NCBI GenBank assembly: GCA_046153015.1
Contig: JBJXGF010000242.1
Coordinates: forward strand, 1-8,872
Source of the DNA: JBJXGF01 sp046153015
Lineage (GTDB): Bacteria; Actinomycetota; Acidimicrobiia; Acidimicrobiales; CAIXPF01
DNA length: 8,872 bases
Reading direction: 5' to 3'
Both the position numbers and the translations under genes were made by a program. The notes below the pieces were generated by a model, which had not been told where the DNA came from, made no database searches, and was given only the letters and a program-made list of their open reading frames with translations. This document shows positions 1-7,054 of this stretch, piece by piece (the stretch's first letter is position 1; every line of letters starts with the position of its first letter).

Positions 1-272
1 CCGACGACAAGCAGCGCCGGTTCGCCCCGCAGGTCGAGCTCGGGCGGCGGCCCCCCCGCCGGCGGCGCCGGGCAGAGCGACAGCGTGGCGCCGGCCGCGC
101 CCCGCAGCCCGGCGGCGGCGGCGGTGACCGCCTCCAGCACCGTTCGGGTCGGGGCCCGGCGCCCGATCGCCCGTTGGATCCCGAGCAGCCGCTCGAGCGC
201 CGGGTCGGCCCGTTGCAGGCCGAGGCCCGAGGCGCCCCACGGTTCGTATCGCCAGCTCGCGTCGCCGTCCAC
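1..272 (-). CDS. N-terminus of a probable GAF-type sensory protein (partial, runs off left edge)
   Basis: About 90 residues are visible from a GTG start at 272, the only in-frame start below a TAG about 40 bases upstream; GAGGG lies about six bases before it as a plausible ribosome site. The protein opens with a short leader (VDGDASWRYEPWG), then a helix around residues 25-57 (ALERLLGIQRAIGRR...TVLEAVTAAAAGLRGA) leading into an alternating hydrophobic strand (ATLSLCP). That helix-then-strand opening is typical of GAF domains in sensor kinases, phosphatases and diguanylate cyclases. The output domain is outside the window, so the enzyme class cannot be told. It lies 92 bases downstream of the fumarase on the same strand. 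It could be the sensory partner of the stress locus to the right, but that is only inference. Confidence 0.55.
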   Translation of the reverse strand, partial: MDGDASWRYEPWGASGLGLQRADPALERLLGIQRAIGRRAPTRTVLEAVTAAAAGLRGAAGATLSLCPAPPAGGPPPELDLRGEPALLVV

Positions 273-329
273 GGTCCGCCCTCGTCCGCCTCGCCTGACG
301 CCACGCTACGGGCGGCTAGCGATCATTCC

Positions 330-344
330 ACCACTCTGGGTGGT
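330..344 (-). terminator. Weak hairpin between fumarase and GAF gene
   Basis: ACCAC and GTGGT form a perfect 5-bp stem around a 5-base loop, about 20 bases after the fumarase stop. There is no T-run behind it, so it is at best a weak or factor-assisted terminator; it may equally be an operator for the gene starting at 272, or chance. Confidence 0.2.
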
Positions 345-364
345 TGTTCCCGGCGGTGCGCAGC

Positions 365-1999
<1,635 letters not shown>

Positions 2000-2005
2000 G
2001 GCCGG

Positions 2006-2011
2006 ATCGTA
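2006..2011 (-). promoter_or_regulatory. Candidate -10 element for fumA (leaderless start)
   Basis: On the minus strand TACGAT fits the actinobacterial TANNNT -10 pattern. Only six bases separate it from the ATG at 1999, so transcription would begin at or next to the start codon. A CTGACT about 20 bases upstream is a poor, over-spaced -35 candidate. The absence of any ribosome site before this ATG supports leaderless translation, which is common in actinobacteria. Confidence 0.35.
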
Positions 2012-2059
2012 TCGGCGCTGCCGCCCGGGCCAGTCAGCTCGGGCGGCGGCGCCCGCCGG

Positions 2060-2377
2060 TCAGGCCGCGCTGAACAGCAGCGACGCCCGGGTGAGCCGCT
2101 CGACCAGCGCGGCCACCTCGGCCGCCGCCGCCTCGGGCGCCACCGAGTACTCCACCGCGACCAGCTCCACGGCGAGGCGCCCGGTGCAGCCCTGCGCCAG
2201 CAGCGTCCACACGCGGGCCCCCATGGGGTCGAGGCCGAAGCGGGCGCTGCGGGTGAGGTCGAGGAGCACGCTGTCGCCGGCGGCGCCCGTCGTCAGCACC
2301 GCGGCCGACGGGCGGTAGGTGCGGTCCAGGACGTGGGCGGTGCGCAGGTGGATGGCGGGCAGGTGGGTAGCGGGCAT
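2060..2377 (-). CDS. Stand-alone PqqD-like protein (RiPP recognition element fold)
   Basis: A 105-residue soluble protein with the PqqD pattern. Residues 35-60 read as strand-turn-strand-helix (DSVLLDLTRSARFGLDPMGA, then RVWTLL), followed by a helix around 67-79 and a longer one from 81 to 98 ending in a leucine-rich turn (ERLTRASLL). PqqD-family proteins form a winged-helix-like domain that binds leader peptides of ribosomally made, modified peptides, presenting them to radical SAM, YcaO or peptidase enzymes. No such enzyme or obvious precursor peptide is in the window, so its client is unknown. The ATG at 2377 is set by GGAGG five bases upstream (2383-2387). It lies 133 bases after the MarR gene and 60 before the fumarase on the same strand. 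The first 25 residues are not recognisable. Exact function is unassigned; the fold assignment is fairly secure. Confidence 0.75.
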   Translation of the reverse strand: MPATHLPAIHLRTAHVLDRTYRPSAAVLTTGAAGDSVLLDLTRSARFGLDPMGARVWTLLAQGCTGRLAVELVAVEYSVAPEAAAAEVAALVERLTRASLLFSAA

Positions 2378-2429
2378 CGCGGCCTCCGGGTCGGCAGTGC
2401 GGGCGCCGGCGCGGCGCGCCCGCCCGGCC

Positions 2430-2448
2430 TCATCGAAGCTGAGGATGA
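2430..2448. promoter_or_regulatory. Small inverted repeat upstream of the PqqD-like gene
   Basis: TCATC and GATGA arms (5 bp) surround nine bases in the 133-base gap between the MarR and PqqD-like genes. This is the least GC-rich part of that gap, so it may hold the promoter or an operator of the PqqD-like gene, but no convincing -35/-10 pair is visible and chance is possible. Confidence 0.2.
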
Positions 2449-2510
2449 TCCCGTCGGTTCGCGCTGTCCGTGAGCACTCCGACTCAACAGGAGGTCGGGC
2501 GGGGCGGGTG

Positions 2511-2984
2511 TCAGATGCGCGGCGCGTCGAGCGCGTCGGCCGCCCGGCTCAGCTGCTCGGTGAGCTCGCCTGTCGCCGCCGGGTCGAGGTGGTCGAGCAG
2601 CACCCGGCGCACGGTGGCCACGTGGCTCGGGGCGGCGTGCTCGAGCTGCGCCAACCCCGCCGCGGTGAGCTCGGCGAACGCGCCCCGCCGGTCGGTGGCG
2701 CAGGCGGCGCGGGCCACGAGCCCGGCCTGCACCAAGCGGTCGACCCGGTAGGTGAGACGGCTGCGGGACACCAGCGCCAGGCGGGCCAGTTCGCTCATGC
2801 GCAGGCGCCGGCCGGGCGCCTCGGAGAGCTTCACGAGGATCTCGTAGTCGGCGAGCGACAGGCCATGGTCGGCCATGAGCTCGGCGTCGATGCGGTCGAG
2901 GGCGACGACCGACAGGCGCAGGAACGCACGCCAGAGCGCCTGCTCGCCCTCCGAGAGCCACTGAACGCCCACCCCGGCCAGCAT
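2511..2984 (-). CDS. MarR-family transcriptional regulator
   Basis: A 157-residue winged-helix DNA-binding protein, the usual MarR length. An N-terminal dimer helix runs from about 11 to 38. The DNA-binding part spans about 47-110: DYEILVKLSEAPGR, then MSELARLALVSRSRLTYRVD with the recognition helix near 73-86, then the wing ending DRRGAFAELTAAG (98-110), the family's hallmark. C-terminal helices from about 111 to 153 complete the dimer interface. A single cysteine (C95) lies beside the wing; some MarR proteins sense oxidants or electrophiles through cysteine, but that is only a possibility here. I chose the ATG at 2984 because it gives the normal family length; the same frame stays open far upstream, but as low-complexity antisense of the neighbouring gene. 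No clear ribosome site is visible, and a GTG four codons in is an alternative. It diverges from a universal stress protein gene and may control it or the PqqD-like gene. Confidence 0.9.
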   Translation of the reverse strand: MLAGVGVQWLSEGEQALWRAFLRLSVVALDRIDAELMADHGLSLADYEILVKLSEAPGRRLRMSELARLALVSRSRLTYRVDRLVQAGLVARAACATDRRGAFAELTAAGLAQLEHAAPSHVATVRRVLLDHLDPAATGELTEQLSRAADALDAPRI

Positions 2985-3011
2985 ACGACTCGGTTGCGGC
3001 TCGGCTAGAAA

Positions 3012-3032
3012 CGAGCGGGGACGACCGGCTCG
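3012..3032. promoter_or_regulatory. Inverted repeat with GGGAC half-site in the marR/usp divergent region
   Basis: CGAGC and GCTCG arms (5 bp) are separated by 11 bases containing GGGAC, the half-site of the mycobacterial DosR box. The 14 bases at 3018-3031 match the DosR core GGGACTWWAGTCCC at nine positions, mostly in the left half. It lies 57 bases before the stress-protein ATG. It could be a MarR operator, a DosR-type box or chance in GC-rich DNA. Confidence 0.25.
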
Positions 3033-3064
3033 GGCGCCGCCGCCCATCGACCCTGGCCTCGCCA

Positions 3065-3076
3065 CGCGCCGGCGCG
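3065..3076. repeat. 12-bp perfect palindrome before the tandem usp gene
   Basis: CGCGCCGGCGCG is a perfect palindrome ending 12 bases before the start of the tandem stress protein. A second one, ATGGCGCCAT (3081-3090), overlaps the start codon. Either could be an operator, yet both consist almost wholly of G and C, where such palindromes arise readily. Confidence 0.25.
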
Positions 3077-3088
3077 CACGATGGCGCC

Positions 3089-3937
3089 ATGGAACGCATC
3101 CTGGCCGGGGTCGACGGCTCGGCGGTGGCGGCGCGGGCCTTGCGCTGGGCGGGGGCGCTGGCCGGCTCGCTCGGCGCCGAGCTGCACGTGGCGACCGTGC
3201 TGCCCCCCGCCGCCCGCGACCTGCCGGCCGCCGTGGCGCGGGAGCTGCGCGACGCCCGGCGCCGCCTGCTCGAAGGGGAGTGGTGCGCCGAGCTCGACCC
3301 GGCCCTCGAGCGCCGGACCTACCTCCTGGAGGGCCACCCCGGGGCGGTGCTGGCGGGCCTCGCCGAGGAGCTCGCTGTCGGCCTGGTGGCCGTGGGGACC
3401 GAGGGCCATTCCGGCGTCTTCGGGGTGGGCCTCGGCTCGACGGCGCTGCACCTCGCCCACCATCTCGCCGTGGCGCTGCTGGTGGTCGGGCCCCGTTCCG
3501 TCGAGCCGCCCCTTGAGCGGATCGTGGTCGGCCTCGACGGCTCGGTGCACAGCGCCGCAGCGGCCGAGGCGGCGCTGTCGCGGGCCGCCGCGACCGGCGC
3601 GTCGCTGACTGCGGCCTACGTGTACCAGCCGCCGCTCGAGTGGACGCCGCCCACCGACCCGACCAGCTGGCGGCGCCGAGCGGCGGCCGAGCTGGAGGAG
3701 TGGGCCGCGCCGCTGCGGGGCCGGGGCGTGGAGGTGAGCACGCGCTATCTGCCCCTCGCCAACCCGGTGCTCGGCCTCGGCGACGTCGTCGAACGCGTCG
3801 ACGCCGACCTGCTCGTGGTGGGCGCCCGCGGCCGCGGCGGTTTCCTCGGGCTGCGGGTGGGCGGTGTGTCGCTCCAGGCGCTGCGCCACGCCCGCGGTCC
3901 GGTGCTGCTGGCGCCGGCGGCGCCGGGCCAGCCCTAG
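3089..3937 (+). CDS. Universal stress protein with two tandem Usp domains
   Basis: A 282-residue cytoplasmic protein made of two Usp domains (about 1-137 and 143-276), the double architecture common in mycobacteria. Each starts with the nucleotide-binding strand: ILAGVDGSAVAARAL (4-18) and IVVGLDGSVHSAAAAEAAL (145-163). The ATP-binding motif G-2x-G-9x-G(S/T) is intact in domain 1 (G103, G106, G116, S117). In domain 2 it is altered: G245, G248 and G258 are followed by G259 rather than S/T, so the second domain may bind nucleotide differently. Such proteins are typically induced by hypoxia, starvation or stationary phase. The ATG at 3089 begins exactly at the domain's usual first residues; an ATG at 3081 is in another frame. 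No ribosome site is visible. It diverges from the MarR gene across 104 bases and converges on the sensor kinase, overlapping it by four bases. Confidence 0.93.
   Translation: MERILAGVDGSAVAARALRWAGALAGSLGAELHVATVLPPAARDLPAAVARELRDARRRLLEGEWCAELDPALERRTYLLEGHPGAVLAGLAEELAVGLVAVGTEGHSGVFGVGLGSTALHLAHHLAVALLVVGPRSVEPPLERIVVGLDGSVHSAAAAEAALSRAAATGASLTAAYVYQPPLEWTPPTDPTSWRRRAAAELEEWAAPLRGRGVEVSTRYLPLANPVLGLGDVVERVDADLLVVGARGRGGFLGLRVGGVSLQALRHARGPVLLAPAAPGQP
3934..3937. other. Shared CTAG: overlapping stops of convergent genes
   Basis: Bases 3935-3937 are the TAG stop of the tandem stress protein on the plus strand, and 3936-3934 the TAG stop of the kinase on the minus strand. The palindrome CTAG therefore ends both genes, leaving no room for an intrinsic terminator between them. 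Confidence 0.95.
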
Positions 3938-5850
3938 CTGCGCTGACCCGGGCCATCGAGCGGCACGGCCCACACGAGGCGGGCGCCGCTCGAGGGCCCG
4001 GGCCCCAGCGCGAACCGCCCGCCGAGCTGCTCGGCCCGACCGCGCAGGTTGACCAAGCCGTGGCCGCTCAACGACGGCCCGGTCAACGACGGCCCGCTCG
4101 ACGAGCCGGTGGGGGCGGCGCGGCCCGCACCGTCGCCGTCGACGCCCTTGCCGTCGTCGGTCACGATCAAGCTCAGCTCGCCGTCCACGTTGGCCACCGC
4201 CACCTCGACCCGCGAGGCGCCGGCGTGGCGGGCCACGTTCGAGAGCGCCTCGGTCAGCACCGCCAGCAGGTGGTCGCCCAGCTCGTCGGGGGCGGTGTCG
4301 ATGACCCCCGTGAAGGTCACGCTGGGCGCGAACCCGAGCGCGTCCTCCGAGTTGGTGACCGCCTCGAGCACCCGGCTGCGCAGCCCCGACGCCCACGCCT
4401 CGTGCGACTCGAGGCGGAAGATCGCGGTGCGGATCTCTTTGATCACCGAGTCGAGCTTCTCGACGCTGTCCTGCAGGCGGGCGGCCACCTCCTCGTCGTC
4501 GATGCGCGCCACCATCGCCTGCAGGCCGAGCCCGGTGGCGAAGACCCGCTGGATCACCGTGTCGTGCAGGTCGCGGGCCATGCGCTCGCGGTCCTCGAGC
4601 ACCCGCTGGCGCAGCTCGGCCTCGCGCAGGCGGGCGTCGGCCACGCGCTTGGCGGTGGTGTCGTGCACCTGGGCGATCAGCCAGCGGGGCTCGCCGTCGC
4701 GCCGGCGGACGCACACGATCGACACGTCGCCCCACGCCGTCGAGCCGTCGCTGCGCACGAAGCGGCACTCCGCCAGGGCGGCGCGCTGCTCGCCCGAGAG
4801 CAGCGCCGCGATCATCGCCTCCTCCGCCTCCGGGCCGTCGGGGTGCTCGAAGCGGAACGGGGAGTCGGCCAGCAGCTCGTCGCGGCGACGGCCGAAGAAC
4901 CGGCACATCGCGGCGTTCACCGCCACCACGGCCCGGCTCGGGGTGAGCAGAACCGCCGGCAGGGGCGAGCTCTCGAAGATCACGTGCAGCCGCTCCTCGC
5001 GGTCGCGCAGATCGTCCTCGACGCGCAGCTGCTCCGAGATGTCGCGCGCCACCGCCACGCAGAAGCGGCGGCCCCCGTGCTCCGCTGGCGGGCACTGCAG
5101 CAGCACCTCGACCGGCACGTCGACCCCGTCGCGGCGCCGGGCCAGCGTGCGCAGCGCCACCGAGCCGGTGTCGGCCGCGGCGGCCTGGGCCACGAGGGCG
5201 CGCAGGCCGGTCTCGCCGTACTCGGGCAGCAGGTGCAGCGGCGTGAGGGCGAGCAGCTCGTCTCGGGAGAAGCCCACCTGCTGCGAGGCGCCGTCGTTCA
5301 CGTAGGTGAAGCGCAGGCTGTCGGGGTCGAAGATGAACACGCCGTCGGCCGTGGCGTCGATGGCGGCGCGCACCTGGCGGGTGTGCTCCTCGGCTTGGAG
5401 CCGGTCGCGCACGTCGCGGACGGCGGCGACCACCAGCAGCTCACCGGCGTGGCGCAGCGGGCTGAGGCTGATCTCGACCGGGGTCTCGTCGCCGCTCTTC
5501 GTCAGGGCGGCCAGGTCGAGCCGGGCGCCCATCGGCCGCACGGCGGGCTCGGCCCGGTAGCCGAGGCGCAGCGAGGCGTGCCTCCGGCGCTGCCGCGGCG
5601 GCACGAGCATCTCGAGCGGTTGGCCGAGCAGCTCGAGGCGGTCGTAGCCGAGCAGCTCCTCGATCCGGCGGTTGACCAGCACCATCCGGCCCTGCTCGTC
5701 GGTCACGAGCAGCCCGTCGGGCGCCGCGTCGATGAGCGCCCGCACCACGTCCTCGGTGAGCCCGAGCGGGCCGGGCGAGGGGTCGCCAGTCTGTTCACCG
5801 GTCTGTTCACCGGTCTGTTCAGCCACTGCGTCGCCCATCGCGTCGCCCAT
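3934..5850 (-). CDS. Three-PAS sensor histidine kinase, DosS/DosT-like catalytic core
   Basis: A 638-residue sensor kinase with no membrane segment, so probably cytosolic. Three PAS domains lie at about 32-148, 157-277 and 285-402. The HisKA_3 dimerisation helix (about 416-482) carries the phospho-acceptor H429 in RERMARDLHDTVIQRVFATG, closely resembling mycobacterial DosS/DosT. The ATPase domain has an N-box (EALSNVARHAG, 534-544), D-box (DDGKGV, 565-570) and G-box (GHGLVNLRGRAEQLGG, 596-611). No haem-type GAF domain, as found in DosS/DosT, is recognisable, so the signal is unknown. No response regulator is in the window. The N-terminus holds duplicated MGDA and triple EQTG repeats, and the lid before the G-box holds a GPSL repeat. 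The start is uncertain: ATG 5850, ATG 5838, or GTG 5910, which would overlap the pfkB stop as GTGA. It is probably co-transcribed with pfkB. The product is firm. Confidence 0.92.
   Translation of the reverse strand: MGDAMGDAVAEQTGEQTGEQTGDPSPGPLGLTEDVVRALIDAAPDGLLVTDEQGRMVLVNRRIEELLGYDRLELLGQPLEMLVPPRQRRRHASLRLGYRAEPAVRPMGARLDLAALTKSGDETPVEISLSPLRHAGELLVVAAVRDVRDRLQAEEHTRQVRAAIDATADGVFIFDPDSLRFTYVNDGASQQVGFSRDELLALTPLHLLPEYGETGLRALVAQAAAADTGSVALRTLARRRDGVDVPVEVLLQCPPAEHGGRRFCVAVARDISEQLRVEDDLRDREERLHVIFESSPLPAVLLTPSRAVVAVNAAMCRFFGRRRDELLADSPFRFEHPDGPEAEEAMIAALLSGEQRAALAECRFVRSDGSTAWGDVSIVCVRRRDGEPRWLIAQVHDTTAKRVADARLREAELRQRVLEDRERMARDLHDTVIQRVFATGLGLQAMVARIDDEEVAARLQDSVEKLDSVIKEIRTAIFRLESHEAWASGLRSRVLEAVTNSEDALGFAPSVTFTGVIDTAPDELGDHLLAVLTEALSNVARHAGASRVEVAVANVDGELSLIVTDDGKGVDGDGAGRAAPTGSSSGPSLTGPSLSGHGLVNLRGRAEQLGGRFALGPGPSSGARLVWAVPLDGPGQRS
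4068..4097 (-). repeat. 15-bp tandem duplication in the kinase ATP lid
   Basis: Two 15-bp units (TCAACGACGGCCCGG and TCAACGACGGCCCGC on the plus strand) differ only at the last base; a degenerate third unit follows at 4098. The result is GPSLTGPSLSG in the lid between the D-box and G-box of the kinase. The length is a multiple of three, so the frame is kept. Confidence 0.9.
5785..5820 (-). repeat. Three 12-bp tandem repeats encoding EQTG
   Basis: Two identical 12-bp units (ACCGGTCTGTTC on the plus strand) and a third with two differences encode EQTG three times near the kinase N-terminus, ahead of the first PAS domain. Near-identity at DNA level points to recent slippage or unequal exchange. 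Confidence 0.9.
5827..5850 (-). repeat. Two 12-bp repeats that duplicate the kinase start codon
   Basis: ATGGGCGACGCG is followed directly by ATGGGCGACGCA on the minus strand, giving MGDAMGDA and two in-frame ATG codons (5850 and 5838). The duplication leaves it open which ATG is used. Confidence 0.9.
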
Positions 5851-5906
5851 CGTGGCGGGGGTCGGGCGACTGCGCCAAGCCGCACCGGACGCCGGCCCCG
5901 CCTCGT

Positions 5907-6881
5907 TCACCACTGGCGGGCGGCGACCTGCGGCGCCAGGCGGGCCACGTCGTCGGGGTCGAGGAGCTCCGAACCGGCCCGCAGCGTGGTGGCGGACCCG
6001 GCGGCGATGCCGAAGCGGGCCGCCTCCTCCAGCTCGGCGCCCCGCTCGAGCGCGGTCACCACTCCGGCCACCATGCTGTCGCCGGCGCCCACCGTGCTGA
6101 CCGGCCTCACCGCAGGGGCGAAGAGGCGCACCGCCGGACGGTCCCGCTCCACCAGCAGGGCCCCGGCCGGCCCGAGCGAGAGCAGCACCGCCTGGCCGCC
6201 GCCGGTGTCGAGCAGCTCGCGGCAGGCCGGCTCGAACTCCGCCTCGGCCCGCAGGGACCGGCCGGCCCAGGTGCACAGCTCGTTCACGTTCGGCTTCACG
6301 AGGAACACCCCGGCCCGCGCCGCGGCGGCCAGGCCCTCGCCCGAGCTGTCGACCACCGTGCGCCGCAGCGGGCCGGCCGCCGCGGCCAGACCGGCCACGA
6401 AGCCCGGATCGACCCCCGGGGGCAGCGAACCGGACAGCACCACGTGCTGGGGCCCGTCCCCGGCCCCGTGCGCGTTCCCGCTGCTCATCGGCGGGGTGCG
6501 CGCCAGCTCCGCCCGGACCGCCGCCAGCACCGACTCGGTCTCGGGCCGGCTCAGCGCGGGCCCGGGCAGCGAGAAGCGGTACTGGCGCCCGGTGGAGGTC
6601 TCGGTCACGGCCAGGCTCTGGCGGGTGGCCCCGACGGTCGTCACCTCCACGTACCGGACACCCTCCACGCCCAGCAGCTCGCACACCCGCCCGCCGCTGA
6701 GCCCACCGGCGGTGAGCACCGCCACCGCCCGGGCGCCGAGCCGGGTGGCGGCGCGGGCGACGTTGACGCCGCCCCCGCCGGCGTGCTCGGTGGGCGACGC
6801 GCAGCGCAGCTTGCGCTCGGGCTCCACCACCGGCACCGACGCGCTCACGTCGAGGCTCGGGTTCAGCGTGACGGTCAGCAC
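5907..6881 (-). CDS. pfkB: PfkB-family sugar kinase (1-phosphofructokinase / 6-phosphofructokinase II-like)
   Basis: A ribokinase-fold enzyme that transfers phosphate from ATP to a phosphorylated sugar, most likely fructose-1- or fructose-6-phosphate; the substrate cannot be settled from sequence. From a GTG at 6881 it has 324 residues. Family blocks: LTVTLNPSLD (2-11), the glycine-rich GGGGVNVARAATRLGA (35-50), SGSLPPGV (150-157), KPNVNE (196-201), and TVGAGDSMVAG (263-273) with catalytic base D268. It resembles Rv2029c (PfkB) of M. tuberculosis. The start is unsettled. An ATG at 6897 would be natural but is out of frame because of a 14-bp duplication; an in-frame ATG at 6929 would add a proline-rich leader of 16 residues. 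No ribosome site is clear for any of them. It lies 56 bases upstream of the kinase ATG on the same strand and diverges from the single-domain stress protein. Confidence 0.92.
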   Translation of the reverse strand: MLTVTLNPSLDVSASVPVVEPERKLRCASPTEHAGGGGVNVARAATRLGARAVAVLTAGGLSGGRVCELLGVEGVRYVEVTTVGATRQSLAVTETSTGRQYRFSLPGPALSRPETESVLAAVRAELARTPPMSSGNAHGAGDGPQHVVLSGSLPPGVDPGFVAGLAAAAGPLRRTVVDSSGEGLAAAARAGVFLVKPNVNELCTWAGRSLRAEAEFEPACRELLDTGGGQAVLLSLGPAGALLVERDRPAVRLFAPAVRPVSTVGAGDSMVAGVVTALERGAELEEAARFGIAAGSATTLRAGSELLDPDDVARLAPQVAARQW

Positions 6882-6894
6882 GAGACGGTCAGCA
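6867..6894 (-). repeat. 14-bp tandem duplication at the pfkB start
   Basis: On the plus strand CGTGACGGTCAGCA (6867-6880) is followed directly by CGAGACGGTCAGCA (6881-6894), identical at 13 of 14 bases. Because 14 is not a multiple of three, the ATG at 6897 reads MLLTVSC and stops. With one copy removed the same ATG would read MLLTVTLNPSLD, a textbook PfkB N-terminus. Confidence 0.92.
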
Positions 6895-6927
6895 ACATGC
6901 GTGGGCGGCGGCGGGCGGCACGCGGCC

Positions 6928-6933
6928 ATCGTA
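6928..6933 (-). promoter_or_regulatory. Candidate -10 element for pfkB
   Basis: TACGAT on the minus strand is the same hexamer as proposed for fumA. It would start transcription near 6921, about 24 bases before the ATG at 6897 and 40 before the GTG at 6881, and would exclude the ATG at 6929. No convincing -35 is seen, as expected if an activator bound near 6972 recruits polymerase. Confidence 0.3.
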
Positions 6934-6964
6934 GGGTCGAGCGGCCGATGGACGCCCCGCCGCC

Positions 6965-6981
6965 AAGGCCGAACGGCCCTT
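6965..6981. promoter_or_regulatory. Palindrome between pfkB and usp, possible DosR-type box
   Basis: GGCCG and CGGCC arms surround a central AA (6967-6978), flanked by AA and CTT, giving a nearly symmetric 17-base element. Read on the minus strand, GGGCCGTTCGGCCT matches the 14-base DosR core GGGACTWWAGTCCC at nine positions and keeps its GGG-C and G-CC framework. It sits almost midway between the two divergent genes: about 75 bases from the ATG at 6897 and 82 from the ATG at 7055. I infer an operator serving both; the identity of the regulator is not shown. Confidence 0.4.
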
Positions 6982-7043
6982 CCGCGGCGAAGATGGGGGC
7001 GGCGAGGATGAACCCGCGCCGGGGAGCGAGCGCCCGAGTACCT

Positions 7044-7049
7044 GGGGAG
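7044..7049 (+). promoter_or_regulatory. Ribosome binding site of the single-domain usp
   Basis: GGGGAG lies five bases before the ATG at 7055 and fixes that start. It is one of the few clear ribosome sites in the window. Confidence 0.7.
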
Positions 7050-7054
7050 ACGAC

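Noticed and set aside
109..126. GCG/GCC-rich runs as a repeat element
   Set aside because: They are alanine and glycine codon runs in GC-rich coding sequence.
2511..3956. A MarR protein of 481 residues starting inside the neighbouring stress gene
   Set aside because: The added N-terminal part is Arg/Pro/Ala-rich antisense sequence; only the last 157 residues match the family.
5785..5850. CRISPR-like repeat array
   Set aside because: The units are 12 bp, directly abutting without spacers and in frame with the kinase.
3934..6684. A kinase of 916 residues starting inside pfkB
   Set aside because: The extension is antisense-like low complexity from another frame of pfkB; plausible starts are at 5838, 5850 or 5910.
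3640..7011. A plus-strand open frame of over 1,100 codons across the kinase and pfkB genes
   Set aside because: It is antisense to two genes with clear domain motifs and encodes only low-complexity Gly/Arg/His/Val-rich sequence, as long antisense frames do in GC-rich DNA.
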